Assembly (NCBI GenBank): GCA_030549815.1
Contig: JAUQQQ010000006.1
Location: 66,050 to 130,049, forward strand
Direction of reading: 5' to 3'
DNA from: a bacterium
Lineage (GTDB): Bacteria > DRYD01
DNA length: 64,000 bases
A program made the position numbers and the translations under genes. Positions 26,440 to 35,640 of this stretch are shown in pieces; position 1 is the first letter of the stretch; each line of letters begins with the position of its first letter. Under the pieces are notes generated by a model. That model was not told the DNA's origin. It did not search any database and worked only from the letters and a program-made list of their open reading frames with translations.

Positions 26440-27036
26440 TTGAATTTTGAAATAAAAAGTAGGTCGGATTTGCCTATACCTTCAAGTAGGATGGAGGTAG
26501 TTCCTAAGCTTAGAAGATTACCTGCTTTAAAGGAATTTTCGATTAGGGACAAAATTCCTGTATATTTAGAATCGTTACCCGGTGGTCAGTTAATAATGAC
26601 CAAAGTGGATGATGTTTTAAAATGGTCAAGGGCGGGATCTTTGTGGTATCTTTTATTTGGTTTAGCCTGTTGTGCTATTGAAATGATGGCTACTGGAGCT
26701 TCAAGGTTTGATTTTGAAAGATTAGGTATGCCTTTTAGGGCTTCTCCAAGGCAAGCTGATTTAATGATATTGGCAGGGACGATTACCTGGAAAATGGCAC
26801 CCAGGGTCAGAGTATTGTATGAGCAAATGCCGCATCCTAAGTATGTTATAGCAATGGGTACTTGCACAATAAGGGGAGGACCGTATGTTTATCAGTGTTA
26901 TTCTGTGCTGCCAGGAGCGGATGTGATAGTTCCTGTTGATGTTTATGTTCCTGGTTGTCCACCAAGACCAGAAGCTTTGCTTCATGGCTGTATGGTCTTA
27001 CAAGAGAAGATAAGAGCAGGAAATTCACCTAAATAA
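26440..27036 (+). CDS. nuoB: NADH-quinone oxidoreductase subunit B
   Basis: NuoB holds the terminal 4Fe-4S cluster N2 that passes electrons to quinone. The cluster ligands are present: the adjacent pair in [11 protein letters not shown], Cys in [12 protein letters not shown] and Cys in [12 protein letters not shown]. An N-terminal extension of about 60 residues precedes the core. The start is TTG at 26440, fixed by GGAGGTGATT overlapping the nuoA stop. The other nuo genes do not follow; the next gene is on the opposite strand. Confidence 0.95.
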   Translation: MNFEIKSRSDLPIPSSRMEVVPKLRRLPALKEFSIRDKIPVYLESLPGGQLIMTKVDDVLKWSRAGSLWYLLFGLACCAIEMMATGASRFDFERLGMPFRASPRQADLMILAGTITWKMAPRVRVLYEQMPHPKYVIAMGTCTIRGGPYVYQCYSVLPGADVIVPVDVYVPGCPPRPEALLHGCMVLQEKIRAGNSPK

Positions 27037-27041
27037 AAATT

Positions 27042-27263
27042 TCATTCTTTCATTATTTCTATTATCTTTTTTCGAGAATTTGCTCCTGCTATTATCTTTA
27101 TGTTTTTTTTTGGGATTTTAAAGTAATCTGATAAAATTTCTATCAATTCTTTATTTGCTTGGTTGTCAATTGGTTGAGATTTTAGTTCGATAATAAAATT
27201 ATTGCCATCCCTTTTTATGCTTTGTTTTTTTCTGTTAGGTTTTACTATTATTGTGATTTTCAT
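27042..27263 (-). CDS. DUF167 (YggU/UPF0235) family protein
   Basis: This 73-residue protein matches the small conserved DUF167 family: KPNRKKQSI near the start, the central ELKSQPIDNQANKELIEIL, and IIAGANSRKKIIEI at the end. The function is unknown across bacteria, archaea and eukaryotes. It overlaps the end of the upstream membrane-protein gene by 29 nt, so translation is probably coupled. It converges with nuoB, with only a few bases between the two stops. Confidence 0.85.
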   Translation of the reverse strand: MKITIIVKPNRKKQSIKRDGNNFIIELKSQPIDNQANKELIEILSDYFKIPKKNIKIIAGANSRKKIIEIMKE

Positions 27264-29643
27264 TTGTTTTTATTCCAACTCTATTAAATAGGTATGCAAC
27301 TAAAAGAAGAGACAATCCCATTATAAAACTAAGAATTGCTTTGAAAATGGATGGTATATCATAGAAAATCACAGTAAATGCATTAATTATAGCAAGTAAA
27401 GATATAGCAAAACCTGCTTGTCTCCATATTTTTGAATTAACTTTTATTCCAATGTATATAGCAAAAAATGAATAGATGATCCATATTGTTGATATCACGA
27501 GAGTGTAATATATTTTCCAGTTTGGTAAATTAGAATTATAGAATATGTGTAAAATTTCTTGGCTGAAGCCTATTAAAACAAATAGATTAATAAAAATAAT
27601 CATTGTATCTCCCAATATTTTGTAATCTATTGCCATCTCTTCACTTTTACTTAACATTGTGTTTGATCGATGATATAAAAATAAAGACGCGGCTATAAGA
27701 AAGATAAAACTAATAAACCTTATATTAAAAAATGGATACCATTCTTTTGTGTATTTTAGGTAAAATTCTTCATTAATAGTTGGTATAATTTGTACAATAA
27801 GAAGACTAATAACTATAAATAACAGGCTGATAAAAAACGAAATTCCTGCAGACCTTATAAATATGTCATCTATTTGTTTGTTGTATTTTAAGTAATCGTA
27901 TAATAAAATTGACGCAACCCCAAGTATAGCAAATATTATTGAAATCGAATGTAATATTGCAAACCATGTTTGTTGATCATGTGGAATCTGAAAGATATTT
28001 AGAATAAATGAATAGATGACGGATATAATCAAACCAATTAACCATATTCTAAGATCTCCAATTTTTGTCGATGCAAATATCCTTTTGAATAAAATAATAC
28101 CGTTGATAAAAATTAATAATAGAAAAATTAATAATGAAAAGCTTTTTCCCATAATGTCACTTAATAAAACTATAGAAGTTAAGATTGAAGGGAAAAACCA
28201 TAAAGAAAAAGAGTAAAATAGATATTCCTGCTCCTTTATAATTTTACTTGTAACTAAAAATGTTAAAATAAATGGAAGTGAAAAAATAATAGGTAATACA
28301 ATAAAATAAATACATGAAAGGATGATAATGAAAGTAATATCAGAAAGGAGGTAATCTATTTTTTCAATTGCTTCGAACAATTTTTTTATAAAAGGTATAT
28401 ATTTAGCCCAAATTGTCAATAAACTTCCTACAAAAAATTCCACAAGAAAAAATGACTTACTAAGCTCAACATAATCTATGCTTTTAACTCTTTCATAATT
28501 AAAAGTAATTAAGCAAAAAACTGCAAGAATGATAAAAAATGAGAGTAAAATATTTCCGAAATTCAAACTGCCTATGTTAAAAATGAAATAAAATATAAAC
28601 ACAAAAAATGAAATAATTATGTGAGAAAGTGAGTAATAAAAGAAGTTACCTTTTTTATCTTTTATCAATGAAAATATTATTGCAGTAATTAAAAAATATA
28701 GAATCCACAAGTAATCAAAGTTTGAAATTAATAAGAAAGATAAACCTGTTAAAAAGCCAGTATTTAAACTTAATACTGTCGCTAAATTTTCCAAATTCTC
28801 CCCAATGCTTCTCGATAAAAAATAAATACCAATGTTAGTAAAAAAGAAAAACATAGTATATAATCCTGAATATAAAAATGCGAAATTTTCAACATAATTG
28901 TTAATAATTAGTTGTCCGATTATGTAGAAAATAAAATTGATAATAAAAAGATAATCTTGATCTAAACGAATTATATCTTGTTTTTTTATTATCGAATAAA
29001 TTAATATACTTGCTGAAAAAATGACATAGTTTATTAAGGTATAGGTAAGTAATATTGGTAAAGAGATTTGGTCTTGAAGAAAATTATTAAAAATCTTGTA
29101 AAAAGTAAAGGAAAATGAGATGATGAAAACAAAAAAATTGATGTACCCAATCGTTGAAAATCTCTTGTATGTTGATGTAAAAACTACACTTAAGTTTAGC
29201 AAAGTTATGTATAGAAGTGAAAAATTCGGATTAACTCCAAAAAAGAATATGGGAAAATATCCACCTAAGATTGTAATGAAAGACAAAAATACAGAACTGA
29301 ACTTTATAGTAAAAATAATTAAAGCAAATAAAATTATTGCCTGAAAAACAAAAGCCAATGATAAGTCGATAGTTTTGAAAAATACTGCAACAAAATTGGT
29401 TGTAAGTAGTATAGAAAAACCAATTGAAGTTACTGCTTCGTAGAATATTTTTTGGGTTTTTGATTTGATTAGTCCTCCTGTTGTAATAAATCCTATTCCT
29501 ATTATTGCACTAAGCAGAAATCTTAAGGGTAGTGATATAGCATTCCATATTTCTTTCAAAAAATAACCTGCAGATAGAATAACAAAGAAAACTGCAAGAA
29601 TTAAAAATAGCCTTCCCCCTACTATTTCCTCCCAATTTTTCAC
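27235..29643 (-). CDS. DUF2339-like polytopic membrane protein
   Basis: This 802-residue protein is hydrophobic almost throughout, with more than 20 predicted membrane segments. Its N-terminus WEEIVGGRLFLILAVFFVIL and the following helix-loop pattern resemble DUF2339 proteins (WERLIGGRW type), whose function is unknown. No catalytic motif stands out. The start is GTG behind AGAGGGGGTGG. It lies downstream of the nucleoside transporter on the same strand, separated by 48 nt that contain two copies of TTAAAAATTTAAAAA. Confidence 0.75.
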   Translation of the reverse strand: MKNWEEIVGGRLFLILAVFFVILSAGYFLKEIWNAISLPLRFLLSAIIGIGFITTGGLIKSKTQKIFYEAVTSIGFSILLTTNFVAVFFKTIDLSLAFVFQAIILFALIIFTIKFSSVFLSFITILGGYFPIFFFGVNPNFSLLYITLLNLSVVFTSTYKRFSTIGYINFFVFIISFSFTFYKIFNNFLQDQISLPILLTYTLINYVIFSASILIYSIIKKQDIIRLDQDYLFIINFIFYIIGQLIINNYVENFAFLYSGLYTMFFFFTNIGIYFLSRSIGENLENLATVLSLNTGFLTGLSFLLISNFDYLWILYFLITAIIFSLIKDKKGNFFYYSLSHIIISFFVFIFYFIFNIGSLNFGNILLSFFIILAVFCLITFNYERVKSIDYVELSKSFFLVEFFVGSLLTIWAKYIPFIKKLFEAIEKIDYLLSDITFIIILSCIYFIVLPIIFSLPFILTFLVTSKIIKEQEYLFYSFSLWFFPSILTSIVLLSDIMGKSFSLLIFLLLIFINGIILFKRIFASTKIGDLRIWLIGLIISVIYSFILNIFQIPHDQQTWFAILHSISIIFAILGVASILLYDYLKYNKQIDDIFIRSAGISFFISLLFIVISLLIVQIIPTINEEFYLKYTKEWYPFFNIRFISFIFLIAASLFLYHRSNTMLSKSEEMAIDYKILGDTMIIFINLFVLIGFSQEILHIFYNSNLPNWKIYYTLVISTIWIIYSFFAIYIGIKVNSKIWRQAGFAISLLAIINAFTVIFYDIPSIFKAILSFIMGLSLLLVAYLFNRVGIKTNENHNNSKT

Positions 29644-29691
29644 TTTTCCACCCCCTCTTATTTAAAAATTTAAAAAATTTAGATTAAAAAT

Positions 29692-31149
29692 TTAAAAATT
29701 AGTGTGTGACATTATGGTTCCTGCGATTACAGCAGATGAAAAATTGGCCAAGTTTCCAATTATCAGTGCTCTAAGTCCAAGCTGTGCTATCGTTGGCCTT
29801 ATTTTTGGTTCTAAAGCCCCGATCCCACCTATCTGTATTCCTATGGAGCTAAAATTTGCAAACCCCGCTAAAGCATAGCTTAAGATTATTTTAGATTGCA
29901 TTGATAATACATCTGGATTTTCTGCTATCGTTTTAGCAAAATTACTATAAGCAACAAACTCATTTATTACTATTTTCTGGCTTATAAAGTTTGCTGCTAA
30001 AAAAGCTTCGTGCTTAGGAATACCTAATAGATAAGCTATAGGGTAAGTTATAAACGAAAGTATATCTTGAAAGGTAAATGGCTTAAGAATAAAACTAAAG
30101 GAAAGTAGGTTAATAGATTTAATTGGTGAAATAGTAAACAACCAACTTGTTATATTGAATACTAAATCATTTAGGAGTGCGATTAAACTAATGAAAGCTA
30201 ATAACATTGCGCCTACGTTGAATGCTAAAAACATCCCATCTCTTGCTCCTAAGGTTATGGCTTCAAATAGGTTTGTTCCTGGTTTTTCTAATTTTATTTT
30301 TATATCTCCTCTTGTTACAGGGTCTCCTGTTTCTGGTATCAGGGTTTTAGACATATAAACGGATGCTGTAACTGAAAGGATTATAGCTGTTAGTAAGTGT
30401 CCTGCTATTGTGGGTATGTAGGGACTAATCATAGCAACATAGGCTGCCATGACTCCTCCAGCCATAGTTGCCATTCCTGCTGACATAACTGTGAAAATCT
30501 CGGATCGAGTAAGCAATGCAAGAAATGGTTTTATTATCAATGGTGCTTCAGTTTGACCAACGAATAACTTTGCTGATGCAACGACGGATTCTGCCCCGGA
30601 TGTCCCTAAAACTCTCATCATTATCCAAGCATATGCTTTTATTATTAACTCCATTAAACCAATGTAATAAAAGAAATAAATTAAAGCACCAAAGAATACT
30701 ATCGTAGGTAGAATGATGAATGTAAAATTAATTAGTGGATTTTCTAAATTTCCTGTAACGAAACTTGCAAACAGGAAATTAATTCCTTTTTTAGCATATT
30801 CCATAAGTGCTAAAAATACATCATTTGCTGCTTTAAAAATTCCTACAAAATCTTGAGTTAATAACAATAGCAAAGCAAGGATTAGTTGGAATAAGAAACC
30901 AACGATTAATGTTTTATAATTTATTGCTTTTACATTTTCACTAAGGAAAAATAATGTTGTAAAAATAAAGGTTAACCCGATTATTCCTCTGATGATTTTG
31001 TTTGTTTCAAATATATTTGCTAAAAGAAACAGGATTGATAAGATAGCAAAATATGATAATATTTTTATCCCCATTTGTACAATTTTGTTTTGTAAGAATG
31101 AATTTCCAGTTTCTAATTTTTTTTCTTGTTCTTTATCATTTTCATTCAT
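29692..31149 (-). CDS. Concentrative nucleoside transporter, NupC/CNT family
   Basis: CNT proteins import nucleosides with Na+ or H+. The 485 residues have a cytoplasmic tail, about 10 membrane segments, and the substrate-site signatures VGQTEAPLIIKPFL, SAGMATMAGGVMAAYV and ALAGFANFSSIGIQIGG. It is longer than bacterial NupC (about 400) because of a charged N-terminus and extra leading helices. AAGGGG before the ATG supports the start. It would feed the nucleoside phosphorylase and kinase encoded at 10.9-13 kb. Confidence 0.9.
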   Translation of the reverse strand: MNENDKEQEKKLETGNSFLQNKIVQMGIKILSYFAILSILFLLANIFETNKIIRGIIGLTFIFTTLFFLSENVKAINYKTLIVGFLFQLILALLLLLTQDFVGIFKAANDVFLALMEYAKKGINFLFASFVTGNLENPLINFTFIILPTIVFFGALIYFFYYIGLMELIIKAYAWIMMRVLGTSGAESVVASAKLFVGQTEAPLIIKPFLALLTRSEIFTVMSAGMATMAGGVMAAYVAMISPYIPTIAGHLLTAIILSVTASVYMSKTLIPETGDPVTRGDIKIKLEKPGTNLFEAITLGARDGMFLAFNVGAMLLAFISLIALLNDLVFNITSWLFTISPIKSINLLSFSFILKPFTFQDILSFITYPIAYLLGIPKHEAFLAANFISQKIVINEFVAYSNFAKTIAENPDVLSMQSKIILSYALAGFANFSSIGIQIGGIGALEPKIRPTIAQLGLRALIIGNLANFSSAVIAGTIMSHTNF

Positions 31150-31222
31150 ATTGTTTTTCCCCTTTGAAGTAGTATATGAAATATTTCTTTGATAATTTTT
31201 CTTTTCCCTTCTTAAAAAATTT

Positions 31223-31248
31223 AATTTTTTATTTTAAAATAAAAAATT
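31223..31248. promoter_or_regulatory. 26-bp perfect AT palindrome between divergent genes
   Basis: AATTTTTTATTTT is followed directly by its exact reverse complement, with no spacer. It sits between the divergent nupC-type gene and the epimerase gene, where an operator or promoter would be expected. It contains only A and T, so chance in this AT-rich spacer is not excluded. Confidence 0.3.
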
Positions 31249-31385
31249 TATTTTTTATTTTTACAATTTTTTTACATTTGTGGTGTGTTTTTATTTTGAA
31301 AAATTTTAATAAATAGAATGTTAGTACCAAAAGAAATTGTTGAAAGTAGTAGCAAGAAATATTGTTTATCAGGTAGAGGAAGTAA

Positions 31386-32393
31386 ATGAAAAAGAATGTA
31401 TTGATAACTGGTTCTTGTGGGTTTATCGGGTATTTTGTTTGTTTAGAATTTCTTAAGAATAATTACAGAGTTTTTGGAGTTGATAATCTTAATGATTATT
31501 ATTCCAAATTAATGAAAAACCATAGATTAACATTATTATCTCAAAATAAAGGTTATACTCACCTGTATTTTGATTTATCAGTAAAAAAAGATGTCAAATT
31601 TCTTTTTGATAGATTAAAAAATGAGGAAATAGAATATGTTGTTCATTTGGCTGCCTATCCCGGTGTTCAGTATAGTTTAAAAAATCCTCAGAAATATATT
31701 AAAAACAATATAGTAGCAACTCAAAATCTGTTTGATTTTATTAATAAACACCCTTATTTTAAAAAAAATATTATTTTAGCTTCTACTTCTTCGGTTTATA
31801 CAGGTAATCCTTTACCTTTTAATGAAGATCTTTGTATAAAAGAATTTAGATCACCTTATGCTTATACCAAATTTGCATCTGAAAATATTGCAAGATTTTT
31901 CTACTCAGTTTATGATTTTAATGTTGTTGTATTAAGATACTTTACTGTTTATGGACCTCTTAATCGCCCTGATATGGCAGTTTATAAGTTTTTTGAATCA
32001 ATTTTGAAAGGTAAAACTATTTATGTAAGAGGGAAGGATATTGAAAGAGATTTTACATATGTTGAAGATGCTGCAAAAGCTACTTTCCAAGCAACAAAAT
32101 TGTTTACATTAAATCAAAAGGTTTTTGAGATTATAAATATTGGTAGTGACAACCCTATAAAAGTTCTGGATTTGATTAAGGTTATGTTTGAGGTTGCGAA
32201 GAAGGAAACTAAGGTTGTGGTAGGGGAGTATGCAAGTTTTGAACCCGTCTCTACTTGGGCAAATATTGAAAAGGCAAGAAAGTTACTTAACTTCTCTCCT
32301 TCGATTGATCTGTATCAAAATTTACTAAAAACTTTTCGATCCCTTGAACATTATTGGAATGAAATTGAAGGAAGTTTATTGAGAATACATTAA
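31386..32393 (+). CDS. NAD-dependent nucleotide-sugar epimerase (UDP-glucuronate 4-epimerase-like)
   Basis: Extended SDR enzymes of this class interconvert UDP-sugars for surface polysaccharides. The 335 residues have the NAD loop ITGSCGFIGYF, the DNLNDYYS segment after strand 2 (as in GalE/UGE proteins), the catalytic triad residues in ASTSSVY and SPYAYTKFASEN (YxxxK), and VLRYFTVYGP. GAGGAAGT precedes the ATG. Substrate is inferred from resemblance to UDP-glucuronate epimerases. It may supply the exopolysaccharide locus that begins at 34861. Confidence 0.85.
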   Translation: MKKNVLITGSCGFIGYFVCLEFLKNNYRVFGVDNLNDYYSKLMKNHRLTLLSQNKGYTHLYFDLSVKKDVKFLFDRLKNEEIEYVVHLAAYPGVQYSLKNPQKYIKNNIVATQNLFDFINKHPYFKKNIILASTSSVYTGNPLPFNEDLCIKEFRSPYAYTKFASENIARFFYSVYDFNVVVLRYFTVYGPLNRPDMAVYKFFESILKGKTIYVRGKDIERDFTYVEDAAKATFQATKLFTLNQKVFEIINIGSDNPIKVLDLIKVMFEVAKKETKVVVGEYASFEPVSTWANIEKARKLLNFSPSIDLYQNLLKTFRSLEHYWNEIEGSLLRIH

Positions 32394-32404
32394 TAAATCA
32401 TTAA

Positions 32405-32656
32405 TTTTTATTTGTAAATCTTGGATTTTTATTCTGTTTATTACTTTTTTCTATTGCTAATACAACAGAGCCTTTAATTAGTATTCCAGAAAAATATGAG
32501 GATAATTTCGATGCTTATAAAGATTATAATACTTTGTTTTTTTAGGATTGCAATGAAAATGTGGTTTAGATATACTATGATGCTTTATCGGGGAGGATTG
32601 TTAATTTATTAAGTAAATAGTATGAACAGGTTAGTGGTTTTGCTTTAAAAACATAG
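32405..32656 (+). pseudogene. Decayed gene for a small secreted protein (three internal TAG stops)
   Basis: One frame reads like a signal peptide (LGFLFCLLLFSIAN) followed by TTEPLISIPEKYEDNFDAYK. It is broken by TAG at 32543, 32567 and 32618, and ends with TAG at 32654. The stretches between the stops still look like protein. No start codon precedes it. I do not recognise the family. TAG recoding is unlikely because rpsD and other genes end in TAG. Confidence 0.5.
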
Positions 32657-32808
32657 ATGGAGCTGCCTATAGAGCTATCCAATTAATCACAAATAAAGAA
32701 ATGAGAGAAAGAATGGGAGATTTGGTAAGAGAATACGTCAAAAATAGATTCCTCATAACAAGACACCTAAAAGATTATCTCGTGCTTCTTAATAGATTTT
32801 ATGATTAA
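32635..32808 (+). pseudogene. C-terminal remnant of a GT4 glycosyltransferase (trehalose-synthase-like)
   Basis: This frame encodes a tail of about 57 residues: DGAAYRAIQLITNKEMRERM, then GDLVREYVKNRFLITRHLKD and YLVLL. It matches the last helices of GT-B enzymes of the trehalose glycosyltransferring synthase (TreT) type. The catalytic body is absent, and an in-frame stop precedes the fragment at 32632. It overlaps the other decayed reading frame, so at least one deletion joined the two. Confidence 0.6.
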
Positions 32809-32839
32809 AACAAAAGATAAAAAAAGGATAATTATCTTT

Positions 32840-33115
32840 CTATACAAGTTTATCATAAATCTTCCTTAATATTTTACTTGTTATTCCTTTTTTATCTATC
32901 CATCCTATTGAAGGGTATATTACGAAAGAAAAGATTCTAACTAGGAGTTTAAGGTGTTTTTCCTTGCCCTTTTCTGTACTGCTTTTTACCTTTATCACCT
33001 CTTCCAAGTTTTTATCATTTATTTTTTCTATACCTTCTTCTTTGAGTTTTTTTATAAGCATCTGTTTTTTTTCTTCTGTATTTACGTTTATTTGTAAAAG
33101 ATATTTTAGTGGCAC
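32840..33115 (-). CDS. Hypothetical small basic protein
   Basis: I do not recognise this 91-residue protein. It is Lys- and Glu-rich with a predicted helix at residues 12-50 and a hydrophobic patch near residue 65 (RIFSFVIYPSIGW). The start is GTG at 33115 without a clear ribosome site. It is the last of three minus-strand genes, 42 nt after the one upstream, so it is probably co-transcribed. Confidence 0.45.
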   Translation of the reverse strand: MPLKYLLQINVNTEEKKQMLIKKLKEEGIEKINDKNLEEVIKVKSSTEKGKEKHLKLLVRIFSFVIYPSIGWIDKKGITSKILRKIYDKLV

Positions 33116-33157
33116 AAAGTGAGGGATAAGAACTTCTCCTATGAATAATTCATTTAA

Positions 33158-33997
33158 TTATTCGGGTTTTAGGCGGATATTATTATTAGTGGTGTCTCCC
33201 CAAGCATCTACTTGGTGTATAATACTATTTGGTATTTCTATAGGTTCAATACTAAAAACAAGATCTCCTATGTCTTTTTCGTTGGATAGCCTGAAGAATA
33301 CATAGTTACTTCCTCCACCGTATTCATCAAATGATCCTATTCCATTACTATTTATTCCTGTTTCTTTTCGTAGTTCTTTTGATATTAATCCTCCAGATTT
33401 GATAATATTTTTGATTATTTCTATTTTTTCAAAAGTATTCTTATTTCCTAATAAGAAATGGTTTAGAAATAATTTTGTTTTATTTTCTTCAATATATTTG
33501 TTTTTATTTTTATCCAATGGTAATAGTTTTATATTGTATTTTAGCAATGTGCTTTGTAGAGTTTGAAAATTTTTTTGGGAATCTCCGATTATTTCAATAA
33601 TTCCCTGTTGAGGTAAGGGTTTTGGATTTTGTTCGAAATACTTTGTTTCTATTTTTTTCATCTTTTCTCCTATAAATTCTTGTATAGATTGTTTTAGTTT
33701 TTCATTTATTGGTAGAACAAGTAGGGTACCTCTTACTGTTTTCCAGAATACGACATGAACCTTTGGGGGTGTGTATTTGTATCCTTCTATAAATGGAGTA
33801 AAATGTAATTCTGTTTTGTTAAAAAGTTCAAGCAGAATATTTTTTATTTTTTCCGTTTCCTTTAGATAATCCTTATTTATTCTAATTATTATTTTATCGT
33901 TAGTTGAATTAATATCGTCAATAATTTTAATATCTTTGAATATATTACTATCTGTCGTATAAATGTTTATTTTTTGATTATTGATTTTTATTTCCAT
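33158..33997 (-). CDS. Hypothetical protein with conserved-looking C-terminal domain
   Basis: This 279-residue protein has no signal peptide and no family that I can name. The N-terminal 120 residues are charged; the C-terminal part (about 195-279) contains the pattern SGGLISKELRKETGI, EYGGGSNYVFFRLS and IHQVDAWGDTT. That arrangement (GG-S-E ... GG-YVF-R) vaguely recalls ADP-ribosyltransferase-like folds, but I cannot support it. It overlaps the secreted-protein gene upstream by 20 nt, so the two are translationally coupled. Confidence 0.65.
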   Translation of the reverse strand: MEIKINNQKINIYTTDSNIFKDIKIIDDINSTNDKIIIRINKDYLKETEKIKNILLELFNKTELHFTPFIEGYKYTPPKVHVVFWKTVRGTLLVLPINEKLKQSIQEFIGEKMKKIETKYFEQNPKPLPQQGIIEIIGDSQKNFQTLQSTLLKYNIKLLPLDKNKNKYIEENKTKLFLNHFLLGNKNTFEKIEIIKNIIKSGGLISKELRKETGINSNGIGSFDEYGGGSNYVFFRLSNEKDIGDLVFSIEPIEIPNSIIHQVDAWGDTTNNNIRLKPE

Positions 33998-34721
33998 TTT
34001 GTTTTATTTCCTTATAATCATTGGGAATAGAAAAGAAATCTTCTGGTTCTTCAATTATTTTTATTGTTTCTAATTTTTGTTTATATTTTCCATATTCTGA
34101 AGATATTTCTATTATTATATATCCCTCTTGTATTTTTTGATTGATTTCTTGTAAGAAAGGCACTTTTTGAAATAAATCGAAAATTTTATAGGAATTGGAA
34201 TTGGTTATAGTATTATAACTTTTTAAATCTTCTTCGCTAAATATTTGGTTTTTGTGTGCTATTGTTATATCCATAAAGTTGGTTTGTTGGAATGAAATTT
34301 TGTAATGTGTCGCATTAATATTTTTTTGATTTACTTGGGTTTGAGTTGATGTTTTACTTATTTGTAGATTTTTTAATACTTCAGATATTGTTGGATCTGA
34401 TAGAATTTGATTTGTGTTATTTATCAGGTCATTTATATCTTGTTCTTTTTTTGTGTAGGATTTATTTTTGTGGTCGATTAAAATTGTTAGGATTTTGGGG
34501 TAGTTATTGAAAAACATCAGGTTTGTGTATGTAATTTGGTTTTTATCTAAAACATCTATTCGGGTGGAATTTATGGATGAGTAGAGGTTATAGGATTTTT
34601 CATCAGTTTGATTTCCGTATACCTCTTCCGAAATTTTGATATTTTGGTAAAGAATCTTTTGAGCAAAGATTGTATATAGAATAAAGTATATTACTAACGT
34701 TAAGGCTATTATTTTTTTCAT
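33978..34721 (-). CDS. Secreted protein, DUF4412-like
   Basis: A signal peptide (about 1-20, ending in IFAQ) leads a 247-residue protein. The middle reads as a beta-rich fold with ILIDHKNKSYTKKEQDI and a closing FFSIPNDYKEIKQ, which resembles DUF4412 proteins (LolA/LppX-like half-barrels that may bind lipid). There are no cysteines after the signal. It heads a three-gene minus operon and is divergent from the YaiO-like gene, with AAAGGAGG before the ATG. Confidence 0.65.
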   Translation of the reverse strand: MKKIIALTLVIYFILYTIFAQKILYQNIKISEEVYGNQTDEKSYNLYSSINSTRIDVLDKNQITYTNLMFFNNYPKILTILIDHKNKSYTKKEQDINDLINNTNQILSDPTISEVLKNLQISKTSTQTQVNQKNINATHYKISFQQTNFMDITIAHKNQIFSEEDLKSYNTITNSNSYKIFDLFQKVPFLQEINQKIQEGYIIIEISSEYGKYKQKLETIKIIEEPEDFFSIPNDYKEIKQNGNKNQ

Positions 34722-34860
34722 TTTTTCCTCCTTTACAATTTTTATTCCTTTATATTATATTTAATCATTTTTTTTATTTTCATTCTTTAGAAAGAAAATT
34801 TTAACATTTTTTTTACAAATTCAAAAGAATTTATTGAGAAATAAAAAAAATTATTAATAA

Positions 34861-35640
34861 ATGAAAGGTTTTGTATTTGCTAATTTTATTTTTATTTTAC
34901 TTTTATTTTCATTTGTTTTTGCTGATAAAAGATTGGAATATATTTTTTATTATGATTACTTTAAACCAAAGGAAAGCTATGGAAATTATAAAACATATGC
35001 AATTAGATATTTTGACAGAATAAGTAAAAAGCAAACTAATTTCTTTGAATTATATTTTCATAATCCTCCTAATAATAAAGAAGGTAATGTTTTTGTTACA
35101 GGAGTGTATAAAGATTGGAGTGAAAGGTTGTTTTCGTATTCATCTATTTCATTTGGAACTAAGGCAGATTATCTACCAAAATTTAGAATAGACCATGAAT
35201 TTTTCTATAAAACAGGGAAAAGTAAAGAATTATTGCTTAGTATTGGAGCGTATTATATTCGATATTATAATAAATACCAAGACTTTACATTTTCATATGG
35301 GATTGTTTATTATTCTAATGGCTGGAATTTTACTTATAAAAAATTAGAAAGTAATATAAATCCAGGCTCAACCAGATCATACACGGATATATATAGTTTG
35401 GGATTGGGGTTTGAAAAAAAATACTGGCTCTACTTAACTTATAATTATGGTAATCAATCTTATATAAGTAATTTTTATTCAATCCCTTTTAGGTTTGATT
35501 CTAAATTTAGCTTCTACCAACTAAATTACAGAACATGGATTAAGGATAACAAAGGAATTATTATAGAATACAATAAATTAAATTTAAAAAATAGTTACTA
35601 TAAGAATGGATTTATGGTAGGAGTATTTTATGAATTTTGA
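34861..35640 (+). CDS. YaiO-like outer-membrane beta-barrel protein
   Basis: After a signal peptide (about 1-21) the 259 residues alternate aromatic and polar residues in short strands and end in GVFYEF, with a terminal Phe as in outer-membrane barrels. The strand pattern (SSISFGTKADYLPKFRIDHEF) is like YaiO proteins, found beside family 2 glycosyltransferases in enteric bacteria. It would export or anchor polysaccharide at the outer membrane, an inference. It opens a five-gene plus-strand locus and overlaps the next gene by 11 nt. No clear ribosome site was seen before the ATG. Confidence 0.65.
   Translation: MKGFVFANFIFILLLFSFVFADKRLEYIFYYDYFKPKESYGNYKTYAIRYFDRISKKQTNFFELYFHNPPNNKEGNVFVTGVYKDWSERLFSYSSISFGTKADYLPKFRIDHEFFYKTGKSKELLLSIGAYYIRYYNKYQDFTFSYGIVYYSNGWNFTYKKLESNINPGSTRSYTDIYSLGLGFEKKYWLYLTYNYGNQSYISNFYSIPFRFDSKFSFYQLNYRTWIKDNKGIIIEYNKLNLKNSYYKNGFMVGVFYEF

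Noticed and set aside
26761-27028. Minus-strand open frames within nuoB
   Set aside because: They lie opposite conserved NuoB cluster motifs and have no ribosome sites.
32405-32656. Recoding of TAG as an amino acid
   Set aside because: rpsD ends in TAG, and the genes around the clostripain relic are cleanly stopped by TAA, TAG or TGA. Internal TAGs in decayed genes do not need recoding.
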